From Halobaculum magnesiiphilum (lineage in GTDB: Archaea > Halobacteriota > Halobacteria > Halobacteriales > Haloferacaceae), in the NCBI RefSeq assembly GCF_019823105.1, contig NZ_CP081959.1:207516-271515 (forward strand): a stretch of DNA of 64,000 nucleotides. Direction: 5' to 3'. A model generated the notes under the pieces. It saw only the letters and a list, made by a program, of their open reading frames with translations. It ran no database searches and had not been told where the DNA came from. The translations under genes were made by a program, and so were the position numbers. The stretch's first letter is position 1; the number at the start of each line of letters is the position of its first letter. This document shows, piece after piece, positions 16,787 to 25,795 of the stretch.

Positions 16787-17746
16787 TCAGTCATGCTGCG
16801 CGTACACCTCGAGAAGCTCTTGGTATCGATTCCGGATCGTGACTCGACTCACGTGGGCGACCTCACTCACCGTCTCCTGTGTGAGCTGCTCGTTCGTGAG
16901 GTGGGTCGCAGCATACAGAGCGGCAGCCGCCAATCCGGCTGGACTCTTTCCACTGTGGACGGCATTATCTGTAGCTACCTCAAGCAGTTCTCGAGAGCGC
17001 CGTTCTGCTTCGTCGCTCACGTCAAGCGATGACGCGAATTGTGGGATATATTGCATGGGATCCTCCGGCTCGATCTCCAGCCCAAGTTCTCGGGACAGAT
17101 ATCGGTACGCTCGCTGGATCCTGATTTTCTCGACACGGCTGACATCGGCGAACTCCGTCAGCGGCCGTGGCATTCCATGCTGTCGAGCAGCCGCGTACAA
17201 CGACGCCGTCGACATACCCTCGATCGAGCGACCGGGGAGCAGGTTCTGCTCGACAGCACGCCGATACAGGACGCCTGCAGTTTCCCGAACCGATTCCGGA
17301 AGTCCTAGAGCGGACGCCATCCGGCTGATCTCCCCGAGCGCTTGCTTGAGATTCCGCTCGTGGGCATCCTTCGTCCGGAACCGCTCGTCCCACGTCCGAA
17401 GGCGCTGTAATTGAGCACGTTTGCGACCGGAGACGGCTTGGCCGTAGGCATCTTTGTCCTGCCAGCCGATAGTCGTACTCAGGCCCTTGTCGTGCATCAG
17501 CTGCGTCGTCGGCGCACCGACCCGACTCTTTTCATCGCGTTCGTCCGAGGTGAATGCACGCCACTCCGGGCCGTGGTCGATTGGATCATCTTCAAAAACC
17601 AACCCACAGCTTTCGCAGGTCGCCTCGCCGCTGTCGCTGTTCCGGGTAACACGGCCCTGACACTCGGGACAGGTGTTGTCGTTAGCAGACTTCACCTCAC
17701 GGTCGCGTTCAATTGATCGTTCCTGGGTATGTTCTTGAGCCATCAT
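16787..17746 (-). CDS. tfb: Transcription initiation factor B (TFB paralogue)
   Basis: This 319-residue TFB is the archaeal TFIIB homologue, which bridges TBP-bound promoters and RNA polymerase. It has a zinc ribbon (Cys26, Cys29, Cys44, Cys47), then a B-finger/linker region with GPEWRAFTSDE, followed by two cyclin-fold repeats (about 120-210 and 220-315). The second repeat ends with a helix-turn-helix (QETVSEVAHVSRVTIRNRY) that reads the BRE. Haloarchaea carry several TFBs, often on plasmids, that retarget transcription. The N-terminus before the ribbon is about 25 residues and charged. It is divergent from ctaA at 17919. Confidence 0.92.
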   Translation of the reverse strand: MMAQEHTQERSIERDREVKSANDNTCPECQGRVTRNSDSGEATCESCGLVFEDDPIDHGPEWRAFTSDERDEKSRVGAPTTQLMHDKGLSTTIGWQDKDAYGQAVSGRKRAQLQRLRTWDERFRTKDAHERNLKQALGEISRMASALGLPESVRETAGVLYRRAVEQNLLPGRSIEGMSTASLYAAARQHGMPRPLTEFADVSRVEKIRIQRAYRYLSRELGLEIEPEDPMQYIPQFASSLDVSDEAERRSRELLEVATDNAVHSGKSPAGLAAAALYAATHLTNEQLTQETVSEVAHVSRVTIRNRYQELLEVYAQHD

Positions 17747-17918
17747 ACTATCGGCGTATAGGGGGTTTCCCTACAAACCGTGGGTCTTCTTAACAGTGCC
17801 GTGGGACGGCTCCTCAATGAATAGCAGGCGGTGTCCCACTCGCTGGGAATCCGGCCTAACACTTTGTCTCCAAGACATCAACTCGTCACACCGCCAGTCA
17901 GCGTCCCTACCCAATATT

Positions 17919-18434
17919 ATGTCTCAAGCCCGACTCCGCTGGCACGACGTGCGAACCACGATTTCACAGATTCCGGTCGAGTACAGGCATATCGCCGGGT
18001 TCACGCTACTAGTGACGTATATCGTGATGCTTCTCGGCGCCTACACTAGTGCAATCGGTGCTGGACTTTCCTGTCCCGATTGGCCGACCTGCTACGGGAC
18101 GTGGGTTCCCTTCCTTCAACCCGAGATCATTACTAACTCGCCATACTCTGCACTCCAAATCTTCGCTGAGTGGGCTCACCGTGGACTGGCGATGACGGCC
18201 GGGGTTCTGATCGTCGGCACGACCGTTGGAGCATGGGTGACACACCGGAATACACCGATTGTCAAATGGTCGGCCACGGCCGCTCTCGTCCTCCTTCCGT
18301 TACAGGTTATCCTCGGAGGATTGACCGTCACGGAAGATCTCCAACCGATCATCGTGACGACCCATCTCGGCGTGGCAATTCTCATTCTCCTCTGTCTCCT
18401 GACGACCTTCCTCGTCGCATATCTCCGCCGCTGA
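17919..18434 (+). CDS. ctaA: Half-size CtaA/COX15 haem A synthase homologue (copy 1)
   Basis: The ATG at 17919 gives 171 residues and four membrane helices, half the usual eight of bacterial CtaA; archaeal members are often this short. Recognisable signatures are GAYTSAIGAGLSCPDWPTCYG with its Cys pair, FAEWAHRG (haem-ligand His) and VILGGLTV...IVTTHLGVAI (second His). Haem A synthase oxidises haem O for aa3-type oxidases, so the product should act in the membrane. A second, very similar copy is at 51637. The dsbA/dsbB-like pair follows downstream. Confidence 0.88.
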   Translation: MSQARLRWHDVRTTISQIPVEYRHIAGFTLLVTYIVMLLGAYTSAIGAGLSCPDWPTCYGTWVPFLQPEIITNSPYSALQIFAEWAHRGLAMTAGVLIVGTTVGAWVTHRNTPIVKWSATAALVLLPLQVILGGLTVTEDLQPIIVTTHLGVAILILLCLLTTFLVAYLRR

Positions 18435-18538
18435 TGACAGCGAGTCATAAAACAATGCCACAGATACCGACAATACAGCTCACTATGAGAGCACAACACG
18501 ATGCCTATGAAATCTGCTACCTGGAGTAGTGATCACGA

Positions 18539-19525
18539 ATGACTGCCCATACCTGCCCGATCTGTACAGATCAATTCGAAACAGCTGGAGCAGCGCGTGA
18601 CCACACATGGAACGTTCACAGCGCCTGCCATTATTGTGGTGAACAACTCGGTGACGAGACTGACGAGCAGCTCTACAGACATTGGCTCGCCGCTCATCCC
18701 GACGACCTCTCACGTGTGGACTACAAACGGGCGGACGCAGCCGTCGATTCACGCACGTTCTCAGAGCGGCTCTCCGAGGGAGGTGTCGGAGCTGCTGTCG
18801 GAGGACTGACCCGCCGACAGCTTCTCCTCGCCGGCGGTGGTGCCGCCACTGCCGGTCTCGTGATCGGCGCCACCGCTCTCTCTAACAATACGAGTACTGA
18901 ACCGGAGGGCGGTGCGAATGCTGGAGGTGATACGGGCGCCGTCGCCACTGCCCCGATTCCCGACTCGCCTAGCGAATCCCGGTATGCGACGATGGGGTCT
19001 GCTGATGCCGATGTCACGGTCACATACTTCGGGAGCTGGAAGTGTCCGTACTGCGCCCAGTTCAGTACGGAGATGCTTTCACAACTCGTGACGGACTACG
19101 TGGAACCAGGAACGATCGCGCTCAAGTTCCGCAATCTCGCATATATCGGTGGCGACCCATTTCTGGGCCCCGATGCACCCGCAGCCGGCCAAGCCGGGTT
19201 AGCTGTCTGGAACACCGAGCCAGCCTCGTACTGGGCGTTCCACGAATACGTGTTCCGGAATCAGCCACCCGAGAGCGACCAGTGGGCGACCGCCGAGAGA
19301 CTGGTCGAGTTTGCTCAGGCCGCAGGCGTCTCCGAGACGGCGTCGATCCGCACGGCGATCCAAGAAAACCAGTACGACGACGTGCTGCGGGCGACTGACA
19401 GGGCTGCGAGCGATACCGGTGTCGACGCCACACCCACGCTCCTCATCGATGGCACGACGGTCAATCCACTCGGAAACGAAGAGCGAACAAGACAGTTGAT
19501 CGAAGATGCAGCTGGATCAAACTGA
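18539..19525 (+). CDS. DsbA-family thioredoxin-fold protein with N-terminal zinc-finger region
   Basis: The 328-residue protein is an unusual fusion. Residues 1-55 hold C2H2-like finger pieces (CPICTDQF...HTWNVH and CHYCGEQL...HWLAAH). A twin-arginine-like helix follows (TRRQLLLAGGGAATAGLVIGA, about residues 90-110), then a thioredoxin-fold domain. The domain has the active site Cys169-Pro-Tyr-Cys172 and a late cis-proline segment (DATPTLLIDG). The thiol domain should lie outside the membrane and the fingers inside if the helix is a signal anchor. It overlaps the dsbB-like gene by 20 bp, and together they look like an oxidative protein-folding pair. Confidence 0.82.
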   Translation: MTAHTCPICTDQFETAGAARDHTWNVHSACHYCGEQLGDETDEQLYRHWLAAHPDDLSRVDYKRADAAVDSRTFSERLSEGGVGAAVGGLTRRQLLLAGGGAATAGLVIGATALSNNTSTEPEGGANAGGDTGAVATAPIPDSPSESRYATMGSADADVTVTYFGSWKCPYCAQFSTEMLSQLVTDYVEPGTIALKFRNLAYIGGDPFLGPDAPAAGQAGLAVWNTEPASYWAFHEYVFRNQPPESDQWATAERLVEFAQAAGVSETASIRTAIQENQYDDVLRATDRAASDTGVDATPTLLIDGTTVNPLGNEERTRQLIEDAAGSN

Positions 19526-19949
19526 GTCATGGATGTCCGACGGACGATTCTGGCTTGCAGGCGGGGCAGGCGTCGCGGCAGTTGCGACCCTGGGAAGCCT
19601 CTGGTTCAGTCTCGGCCTCGGTCTCGTTCCGTGTACCCTCTGCTGGTATCAACGTATCCTCATGTATCCGCTTGTCGTCGTTCTTGGCGTTGCCGCTCTC
19701 GAGAGCCACAACACAATCTGGCGAACGGTCGTGCCACTATCCGTGGTGGGAGCTTCAATCGCGGGATATCACTCCGTACTCCAAGCAACGACGGCCTCAT
19801 GCACCTTTGCTGGTCCCTGTGCAGTCGTCCAGTGGCAGGCTCCGGTGCTCGGACTCACGATTCCGAATCTCTCACTGATCGCGTTCGTGCTCGTTACAAT
19901 TACAGTCCTCGCTGGATCGAACCTCGTTGAACCTGAACGTCAGCTATGA
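19506..19949 (+). CDS. DsbB-like disulfide bond formation membrane protein
   Basis: This 147-residue protein has four helices and both DsbB cysteine pairs: Cys43/Cys46 in PCTLCWYQR and Cys99/Cys105 in the second extracellular loop. In bacteria DsbB re-oxidises DsbA and passes electrons to quinone. The adjacent DsbA-like protein is the natural partner here. The start at 19506 lies inside the dsbA-like gene; an alternative ATG at 19533 would trim nine residues and still overlap nothing essential. The gene pair lies next to ctaA, which is consistent with a cytochrome or cupredoxin maturation theme. Confidence 0.87.
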   Translation: MQLDQTESWMSDGRFWLAGGAGVAAVATLGSLWFSLGLGLVPCTLCWYQRILMYPLVVVLGVAALESHNTIWRTVVPLSVVGASIAGYHSVLQATTASCTFAGPCAVVQWQAPVLGLTIPNLSLIAFVLVTITVLAGSNLVEPERQL

Positions 19950-20047
19950 ATAAAATCACTACCGCGGGATGTCTTGGAATGAACAGCGCCGGAATCGACC
20001 TATCGAAGCCAGCTTGTAGGGTGGAGCCCTACGCTCACATCTGATTA

Positions 20048-20773
20048 ATGTCGTCGATATCTCGCTTCCGTTCTGTCGCCTCGGCGATTGGTCTCACATA
20101 TGGGTCATACGTCGCGGGGGCTATCGTAATCCTTGCCGTCGGGACGGTCGTCGGGTTGTTCGGAGTCGACCTCACGTCACGTCCAGCCCTCAGACTGGTT
20201 GTGAGCACGTTCTTCCTCCAAGGAGTGACGTTTGGGGGCATCGCCGTCCTCTATCTCAAAGGCCGTGATCTCGGATTGCGATTCGTCCCAGTTCGTCTCC
20301 CTGACAAGCGTGATGGGGCGGTGATTGTCGGGGGGAGTATAGCGATCCTGGGGTTGCTCTTTGTGGCGTCCTCAGTAATCACGGCCCTCGGTCTGAACTC
20401 GGCTCAGAATCAGATCGTCGAAGTCGGGCGACAAAATCCGAGTGTATTCCTTCTTCTCATCCCGCTCCAATTCCTATTGGTCGGTCCGGGAGAAGAACTG
20501 TTGTTCCGGGGCCTCGTACAGGGTACCCTACGTGAAAGTCTCCATCCGGCTCGTGCAATTATCCTCGCAAGCGCTCTGTTCGCATCGATCCATCTCTTCT
20601 CGTTGTCAGGGGAAGGCAAACTGGTGTACATCGGTATCGCATTCGTCCTAGCCTTAGTACTGGGAGCAGCGTACGAGTATACGGACAACCTCACAGTGCC
20701 GGCTGTGATTCACGGGACGTATAACGCGGTGCAGTTCGCAGGGGCCTATCTGACGGCGACGGGCGGACTCTAA
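20048..20773 (+). CDS. CPBP-family intramembrane metalloprotease (CAAX/Abi-like)
   Basis: The 241-residue protein has seven or eight helices and the three conserved motifs of the family: EELLFRGLVQG (Glu-Glu and Arg), ASIHLF (His) and HGTYNAVQF (His, Asn). These residues form the catalytic site in Rce1-type proteases. Archaeal members have unknown substrates; some bacterial ones process peptides or take part in immunity. It starts about 100 bp after dsbB on the same strand but need not share its transcript. Confidence 0.82.
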   Translation: MSSISRFRSVASAIGLTYGSYVAGAIVILAVGTVVGLFGVDLTSRPALRLVVSTFFLQGVTFGGIAVLYLKGRDLGLRFVPVRLPDKRDGAVIVGGSIAILGLLFVASSVITALGLNSAQNQIVEVGRQNPSVFLLLIPLQFLLVGPGEELLFRGLVQGTLRESLHPARAIILASALFASIHLFSLSGEGKLVYIGIAFVLALVLGAAYEYTDNLTVPAVIHGTYNAVQFAGAYLTATGGL

Positions 20774-20882
20774 AACAGCCGTCGCTAGGACTGCGTACCG
20801 GTCATCGAAATAATCTGAATCAACACAGCTGGCGGCTAGCATGGATCGCAACCCCGCGGATTTCGGCTACTGGGTCGGCCTG

Positions 20883-21068
20883 TTATGGACTGGCGCGGAA
20901 CTCGCCATGTTTCATTCCCAGGAAGAACGCGATGACCGAGAAGATAATCATTGAGGGCAGAACCATCATGAAGACTGTCGAGGAAGTCATCACGGTCGTG
21001 AGCGCAATCGCCGCGACGGCGACAATAACGACGAGGGGAGCCACCGAGCGCACGAAGTCGAATTCCAT
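20883..21068 (-). CDS. DUF7333-like two-helix membrane protein
   Basis: The 61-residue protein from ATG 21068 starts MEFDFVRSVAPLVVIVAV, has two hydrophobic helices and ends MKHGEFRASP. I recall this pattern from a small haloarchaeal membrane family. A decayed relative appears at 9603-9763. The longer reading from 21155 adds a non-hydrophobic leader and is not favoured. Function is unknown. Confidence 0.65.
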   Translation of the reverse strand: MEFDFVRSVAPLVVIVAVAAIALTTVMTSSTVFMMVLPSMIIFSVIAFFLGMKHGEFRASP

Positions 21069-21224
21069 ATGTACTGTTGTGACCGGATAGACAAAACCGT
21101 TAACAAAGTAGATTTGCTGGAAACCGGAACTAACACGGTGTAAGCGGAAGCCCACCCCTTCACAGTAATTGCTGGGGTCGATTATCTAATATGTTCGACA
21201 CCCACTCACGCCGATTCTGAAAGC

Positions 21225-21243
21225 CGTGCACCCGGTGCACGGG
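21225..21243. repeat. Perfect 8-bp inverted repeat with 3-base loop
   Basis: CCGTGCAC and GTGCACGG flank a CCG loop. It lies in the 283-bp gap between the DUF7333-like gene start and the end of the DUF7260-like gene. It could be a protein-binding site or an RNA hairpin, and nothing in the flanks decides between these. No other gene is visible in this gap. Confidence 0.6.
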
Positions 21244-21351
21244 GTCCTTCGATTCCAGCGCCCAGTTTGCCAGCACTAATCGCAGCCAAATCAGCAACTA
21301 CTGTTCAGCCATGGGAGGACATCAAGACTGAGTAGGAGGTGAAAGAGAGAA

Positions 21352-22104
21352 CTACTCATATTGGGAGATGATCTCCAAGAGATCGACAAACATCGCCAAC
21401 ACCGGATAATCAACCTCCAGACCCTCATAGAGATACGAACAGAGGTCAGTGTAGGCATCCACGTCTGCCGACCGATCGATTCGATGAGCGTGGATTACCT
21501 CCTGCCGTTGCTGGATCCAACTCTTACATTCATCAGTCAACGTGTGAAGCGTGTCGTATCGATCGGTCAGTTCAGTATCTGAGATTCCCTGTGATTCCGT
21601 AGAATCAAGTTCTGCTATCGCCTCTCGAATCTCTTGAACTGTAGATTGCGCGTCTTTGAGCGTAGTGAATTCAGCCTTGAGCGTCTCCAGAAAGACCCGG
21701 CGGTTGTCAATACACTGCTGTGCGGCCTCGAGGAGTCGTTGTTTGATGAGCGGTGAGAACGTAGTCGCTTCTGAAATGAGAACCAGCACATCGACCCCGA
21801 ACTCGGCACTGAGGCTCGCCTCGAACGAATCACCGTACACGTCGCCGTAGTGGTCGACCGCCATCACAGTATCATAATACCACGGCTCGATAGTATCACG
21901 GATCGACTTCTCTTCGGATGTCAGGCTCTGATCCACTCCAACAACGGACCGTTCGAACCGAGGAGTCTGTGTGTCGGCAGTCTGAATACGCTGGCGAAAC
22001 CGTTGGAAAGCTTGACACTCGCGCTCGACCTCGCGTCGTTCCTGCCGAACACTATCGAGGGCAGCATCCGTGTATGTCGGCCACGAGCCTTGTGCGAGCG
22101 TCAT
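21352..22104 (-). CDS. DUF7260-like coiled-coil haloarchaeal protein
   Basis: The 250-residue protein starts at ATG 22104 (MTLAQGSWPTYTDAALDSVRQ). The long extension up to 22422 is Arg/Pro-rich shadow of the opposite reading and was discarded. Early helices (VRQERREVERECQAFQRFRQRI) and several later segments predict coiled coil. Conserved-looking features are a DTIEPWYYDTVMAVDHYGDVYG motif split around residues 70-95 and a C-terminal EVDYPVLAMFVDLLEII. I recall such proteins as haloarchaeal proteins of unknown function. No enzyme motif is evident. Confidence 0.65.
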   Translation of the reverse strand: MTLAQGSWPTYTDAALDSVRQERREVERECQAFQRFRQRIQTADTQTPRFERSVVGVDQSLTSEEKSIRDTIEPWYYDTVMAVDHYGDVYGDSFEASLSAEFGVDVLVLISEATTFSPLIKQRLLEAAQQCIDNRRVFLETLKAEFTTLKDAQSTVQEIREAIAELDSTESQGISDTELTDRYDTLHTLTDECKSWIQQRQEVIHAHRIDRSADVDAYTDLCSYLYEGLEVDYPVLAMFVDLLEIISQYE

Positions 22105-22207
22105 CGGCAGCGTGTGTCTCCATACTGTAGGTCCGAAGCACAGTCGATGTCGGCCATATAGTGTACAAGTGATTCCGGAGCGCACAGCTCGCAGTGTACG
22201 CGGCCGC

Positions 22208-22792
22208 CTACCCGGAGAACGAGCTGTACGAGACGCTGCCTTGATCGACGATGGTCTGGCTTTCGGGAACGTCTCCGTCCGGCGGCATACTCCCCTCCGC
22301 GGGACCGCCGGGTTCGCCAACGACAATCCGACCAACCATCCCCAGGGACTTGTGCGGGATACAGAAATAATCGTACGTGCCCGTGGTCTCGAACGTATGC
22401 TCGTACGTTGCGCCTTGTTCACTCAGAACCTCGCTGTTGAACGCTTCCGCTCCGTCGGGAATCCGCGTCACCTCTGCTGAACTCGTTCCTTGTTTGTAGG
22501 CAGTTGCTGAGTGACTCCCACTCTGGATTTCGAACGTGACTGTCTCCCCGGATTCGACGAACAGACCGATGGGATCGAAATAGTACTCGCTCCCTTCGGT
22601 GACCATCATAACCGTGTTCGATCCCCCCGCGCCACCGGCCGTTTCTCCTCCCGAACCGCCGGTCGTCTCCTCAGTCTCGGTCGTAGTCGGCTCACCGCTA
22701 CCATCACCGTTTCCAGAACTACAACCTGCGAGACTGGTTACGCCACCTGTTGCGAGAATTCCGGCTGTCTTGAGGACCTGTCGACGCTCCAT
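22208..22792 (-). CDS. Plastocyanin/azurin-like copper lipoprotein
   Basis: This 194-residue lipoprotein starts at ATG 22792 (MERRQVLKTAG) with a lipobox at Cys24. A Gly/Thr/Ser/Glu-rich linker of about 35 residues precedes a cupredoxin domain. The copper ligands are His94, Cys144, His147 and Met152 (YDYFCIPHKSLGM). A YYFDPIGLFVESG segment and the proline-rich tail (PGGPAEGSMPPDGDVPESQT) are shared with the paralogue at 54376. It probably carries electrons outside the membrane. It lies divergent to cydA, 178 bp away, so a link to bd oxidase expression is possible but unproven. Confidence 0.85.
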   Translation of the reverse strand: MERRQVLKTAGILATGGVTSLAGCSSGNGDGSGEPTTTETEETTGGSGGETAGGAGGSNTVMMVTEGSEYYFDPIGLFVESGETVTFEIQSGSHSATAYKQGTSSAEVTRIPDGAEAFNSEVLSEQGATYEHTFETTGTYDYFCIPHKSLGMVGRIVVGEPGGPAEGSMPPDGDVPESQTIVDQGSVSYSSFSG

Positions 22793-22970
22793 ACTCACTA
22801 ATCAAATCCCCCAGTATAAGGGTCGAAGGCGGATTCCCAATACATAGGACACCGCCTTCATTTGACGTACCGAAGTCGCAAAGTCGGAGTGATGGCATTC
22901 TATCCGACAGGGGTCCATTTTTTACCCGATCTGCGAATCATCGTTCAGACCAATAACGACATCTGTCGAG

Positions 22971-24404
22971 GTGAGACCGGTGGTTGATCCCGTTCTTGCG
23001 AGCCGACTCCAGTTTGCGCTCACCACGATCGTTCACATCATCTTCCCAGTGATGAGTATGGGCCTTGCACCGTTTCTCATCTATTTCACATGGAAAGAGA
23101 TTCGGACCAAACAGCCGGTGTACGAACAGCTTCGTCGGTTCTGGACACGAATATTTGCGGTCAGCTTCGTCGTTGGAACGGTAACCGGACTCGTCCTCGA
23201 GTTCGAATTCGGAACGAACTTCGCCGCGTTCTCAACGACCGCGGGGGAGCTGTTTGGCGGCCCGCTCGCCCTGGAGGGAATGATGGCATTCATGCTTGAA
23301 GCCACGTTCCTCGGTATCTTCGTCTTTGGACGGGACCGGGTGTCTGACCGGCTGTACTTCCTGTCGAGTATCGCTGTCGGGCTCGGCACCTGGCTCTCAG
23401 CCGTCTGGATCCTCATCGCGAACTCGTGGATGCAGACGCCGCGTGGGTTCGAAATTGTCGTAGAGAACGGCAATCGAATTGTGAAGCTTACCGATCCGCT
23501 CGCGGCCTATCTCAACCCACGATTCCCTTATATGTTCATCCATATGCAGAACGCTGCTGTCGAGTCGGTCGCGCTCTTCATGGCCGGCGTTGCCGCCTAC
23601 TACGTGTTCCGTCACCACGTCTGGGGGTATCCGATTAAACACATCGATTTCTGGGAGAAGACGCTCAAAATCGCACTCGCTGTCCTGCTCATCACGGCCC
23701 CACTGCAAGTGATTCAGGGTGATGAGTATGCCCGCCACGTCTCCGAAACCCAACCACAGAAATTCGCCGCGATGGAAGCCGTTTGGGAAACTGACTCCTA
23801 CGTCCCCGAGTATATCGTCGCGTTCCCCACGGACGTTAATGACCTGCTGAACCCCCGTACAAAAGATCTCTTTGGCATCGGCATCCCGGGTGGCGCATCC
23901 TGGCTCGCGAGTGGAGGAAACCCACAGGCAACGATACGCGGCCTCGAATCCTTCTCAACGAAAGCTCCACCAGTGGCGATCGTCTTCTGGGCGTTCCGGA
24001 TTATGGTGGCGCTCGGCTTCTGGTTCATTCTGCTGGCCGTCTGGGGCGTCTATCGATGGTGGCGTGGCGAACTCTTCGAGGATGACCTGCTGCATAAGGC
24101 GTTGATGGCGTCGTCTCTCTTGGGATTCGTCGCCGTAGAGGTCGGATGGATCGTCACCGAAGTCGGGCGACAACCGTGGGTCATTCAGGGGGTAATGAGG
24201 ACGAGTGCCGGCGTCTCTCCGAGCCTCACAGGCGCCGAAGCAACGTTCACGCTCCTCGGATTCGTTGCTGGGTACATCCTGTTATTGAGCCTCTACACAT
24301 ACGTCGTCGGTCGTATCATCCGAGCGGGACCACCACCCCGGGACGAACTCACGCAGAGTGATGCTGCCCACATCCAAGAGTCAGAGGTGACGTCCGGTGA
24401 CTAA
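22971..24404 (+). CDS. cydA: Cytochrome bd oxidase subunit I
   Basis: This 477-residue quinol oxidase subunit starts at GTG 22971. The N-terminal LASRLQFALTTIVHIIFPVMSMG holds the haem-ligand His. The GLVLEFEFGTNF and EATFLGIFVFG segments are core CydA helices. ITAPLQVIQGDEYARHVSETQPQKFAAMEA is the conserved loop region, quoted here as ITAPLQVIQGDE plus QPQKFAAMEA. The Q-loop is short, so this belongs to the short-loop class. It pairs with cydB, which overlaps by 8 bp. Bd oxidases reduce O2 with high affinity and resist cyanide and NO; in archaea the donor may be menaquinol. Confidence 0.92.
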   Translation: MRPVVDPVLASRLQFALTTIVHIIFPVMSMGLAPFLIYFTWKEIRTKQPVYEQLRRFWTRIFAVSFVVGTVTGLVLEFEFGTNFAAFSTTAGELFGGPLALEGMMAFMLEATFLGIFVFGRDRVSDRLYFLSSIAVGLGTWLSAVWILIANSWMQTPRGFEIVVENGNRIVKLTDPLAAYLNPRFPYMFIHMQNAAVESVALFMAGVAAYYVFRHHVWGYPIKHIDFWEKTLKIALAVLLITAPLQVIQGDEYARHVSETQPQKFAAMEAVWETDSYVPEYIVAFPTDVNDLLNPRTKDLFGIGIPGGASWLASGGNPQATIRGLESFSTKAPPVAIVFWAFRIMVALGFWFILLAVWGVYRWWRGELFEDDLLHKALMASSLLGFVAVEVGWIVTEVGRQPWVIQGVMRTSAGVSPSLTGAEATFTLLGFVAGYILLLSLYTYVVGRIIRAGPPPRDELTQSDAAHIQESEVTSGD

Positions 24405-25401
24405 TGTCGAATCGCTGGCTACGAAGCCCTTATTCGGATTGCCGCTCGCCGAACTCTGGTTCGCGCTGCTGTTTTTCATCTTTGGGATGTTCCTCTTTCT
24501 CGACGGCTTCGACTTCGGCGTAGGCGTCCTGTTTGCGACCCGTAACGACGATCACGAGAAAGAACAGCTGTTGGCGGCTGTCGGGCCGTTCTGGGACGGG
24601 AACGAGGTCTGGCTCGTCGTCTTCGGTGGGGCACTATTCGCGGCGTTTCCGTCCGTCTACGCGAATCTCTTCAGCCGGTACTATCTGTTGATGTTCGCGA
24701 TTCTAGCCGCACTCGGTCTCCGAGGGCTTGCTCCAGAGATGTACGAGGAGCGTGAAGACGACCGCTGGCGGACACTCTGGGGCTATTCGTTCGTCATCGG
24801 GAGTACCGTGACACCGTTTCTGCTGGGGCTGTTCGTGATGAACTGGCTGGTCGGAGCGACCGGCCTCATCACCCCAGTGGGGGTCCTCGGTGGTGTCACA
24901 GTCCTTGTCCTCACGATTGTCGATGGTGCGGCGTTCCTCGGCCTGAAAACCCGTGGCGCTCTGCGAGATGAGATGCGAGACTACGGTATCCGAGCTGCCG
25001 TGGGCTATCTTGGTATCGCGATCATTACTCTCGGAGTGATATATGTCACTGAGCCAGGGCTGCGCTCCTCGTTCCGTTCGATCACCGTCGTCGCACTTGT
25101 GATGCTCACTGCTACCCTGACGGGAATCTATACCGTCGCGCTCCGTAGACGTCGGTACTACGCCGCGTTCGCGGCGACAGCCACACTCGTCTTCGGACTC
25201 GTGGGGCTTGTCGCAACCCTTCTGTTTCCCTTCGTGGATCGGACCGCAGGACTCACCGTCCGAGAGGCGATTATCTCTACGCTTCCACTCAATATTATGT
25301 CGATCATGGCGAGCGTGCTGCTCCCGATCGTCCTCGGCTACTTTGTCATGCTCTATTCAGCGTTCAGTGGTCCCGTCGATACCGAGGAAACCTACGGATG
25401 A
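24397..25401 (+). CDS. cydB: Cytochrome bd oxidase subunit II
   Basis: The 334-residue protein starts with GTG at 24397, overlapping cydA. Family landmarks are LWFALLFFIFGMFLFLDGFDFGVG, the GPFWDGNEVWLV motif and FPSVYANLFSRYYLLM, with eight or nine helices in total. CydB forms the heterodimer with CydA and needs no haem of its own. No cydC/D or cydX-like gene is obvious next to it, although a small membrane gene lies 93 bp downstream. Confidence 0.92.
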   Translation: MTNVESLATKPLFGLPLAELWFALLFFIFGMFLFLDGFDFGVGVLFATRNDDHEKEQLLAAVGPFWDGNEVWLVVFGGALFAAFPSVYANLFSRYYLLMFAILAALGLRGLAPEMYEEREDDRWRTLWGYSFVIGSTVTPFLLGLFVMNWLVGATGLITPVGVLGGVTVLVLTIVDGAAFLGLKTRGALRDEMRDYGIRAAVGYLGIAIITLGVIYVTEPGLRSSFRSITVVALVMLTATLTGIYTVALRRRRYYAAFAATATLVFGLVGLVATLLFPFVDRTAGLTVREAIISTLPLNIMSIMASVLLPIVLGYFVMLYSAFSGPVDTEETYG

Positions 25402-25494
25402 GACGTATAATCAGCCAACGGCGTATCGTTGAGTTGCGTGGACAGAGTGAAACAGAAAATCAACATCGCGTCCTAAATATGGTACTCTGAACCG

Positions 25495-25725
25495 ATGACA
25501 TCGACACAGCCCAATTCGGAACCCCGATTGCTGTCTCGGATCGTAGTGACGTGGATCGAACTCACGGTCATCGGGTTTGGAGGAGGTGCAATCGGTACAT
25601 CGATCGGTGGCCCACCAGGATTGATTATTTATTTCGTCACGACCCTCCTCTCAGTTGGTATCCTCTTCTACAACGTAAACGAACTCATCAAACATTGGGT
25701 GGTTTCCTCTGCAGACACCAGATAG
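25495..25725 (+). CDS. Small two-helix membrane protein downstream of cydAB
   Basis: This 76-residue protein starts at ATG 25495. Two hydrophobic helices are visible (ELTVIGFGGGAIGTSIGG and LIIYFVTTLLSVGILFYN). It lies on the same strand as cydAB. Small accessory subunits (CydX/CydS) exist in bacterial bd oxidases but are shorter and single-pass. An accessory role is therefore only a contextual suggestion. Confidence 0.55.
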   Translation: MTSTQPNSEPRLLSRIVVTWIELTVIGFGGGAIGTSIGGPPGLIIYFVTTLLSVGILFYNVNELIKHWVVSSADTR

Positions 25726-25795
25726 TCGTCTGCGTCGTCGGATTCGATGTCGTGAAGTGAGTGGGTTTAACTGGATTGGCCAGTGAGCTCAAAAT

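Noticed and set aside
21200..21260. Second tRNA-like structure around the GTGCAC hairpin
   Set aside because: Only one stem can be drawn; no T-arm or anticodon arm.
22105..22422. N-terminal extension of the DUF7260-like protein
   Set aside because: The extra 106 residues are Arg/Pro-rich and overlap the cupredoxin gene at 22208; the ATG at 22104 gives a sensible start.
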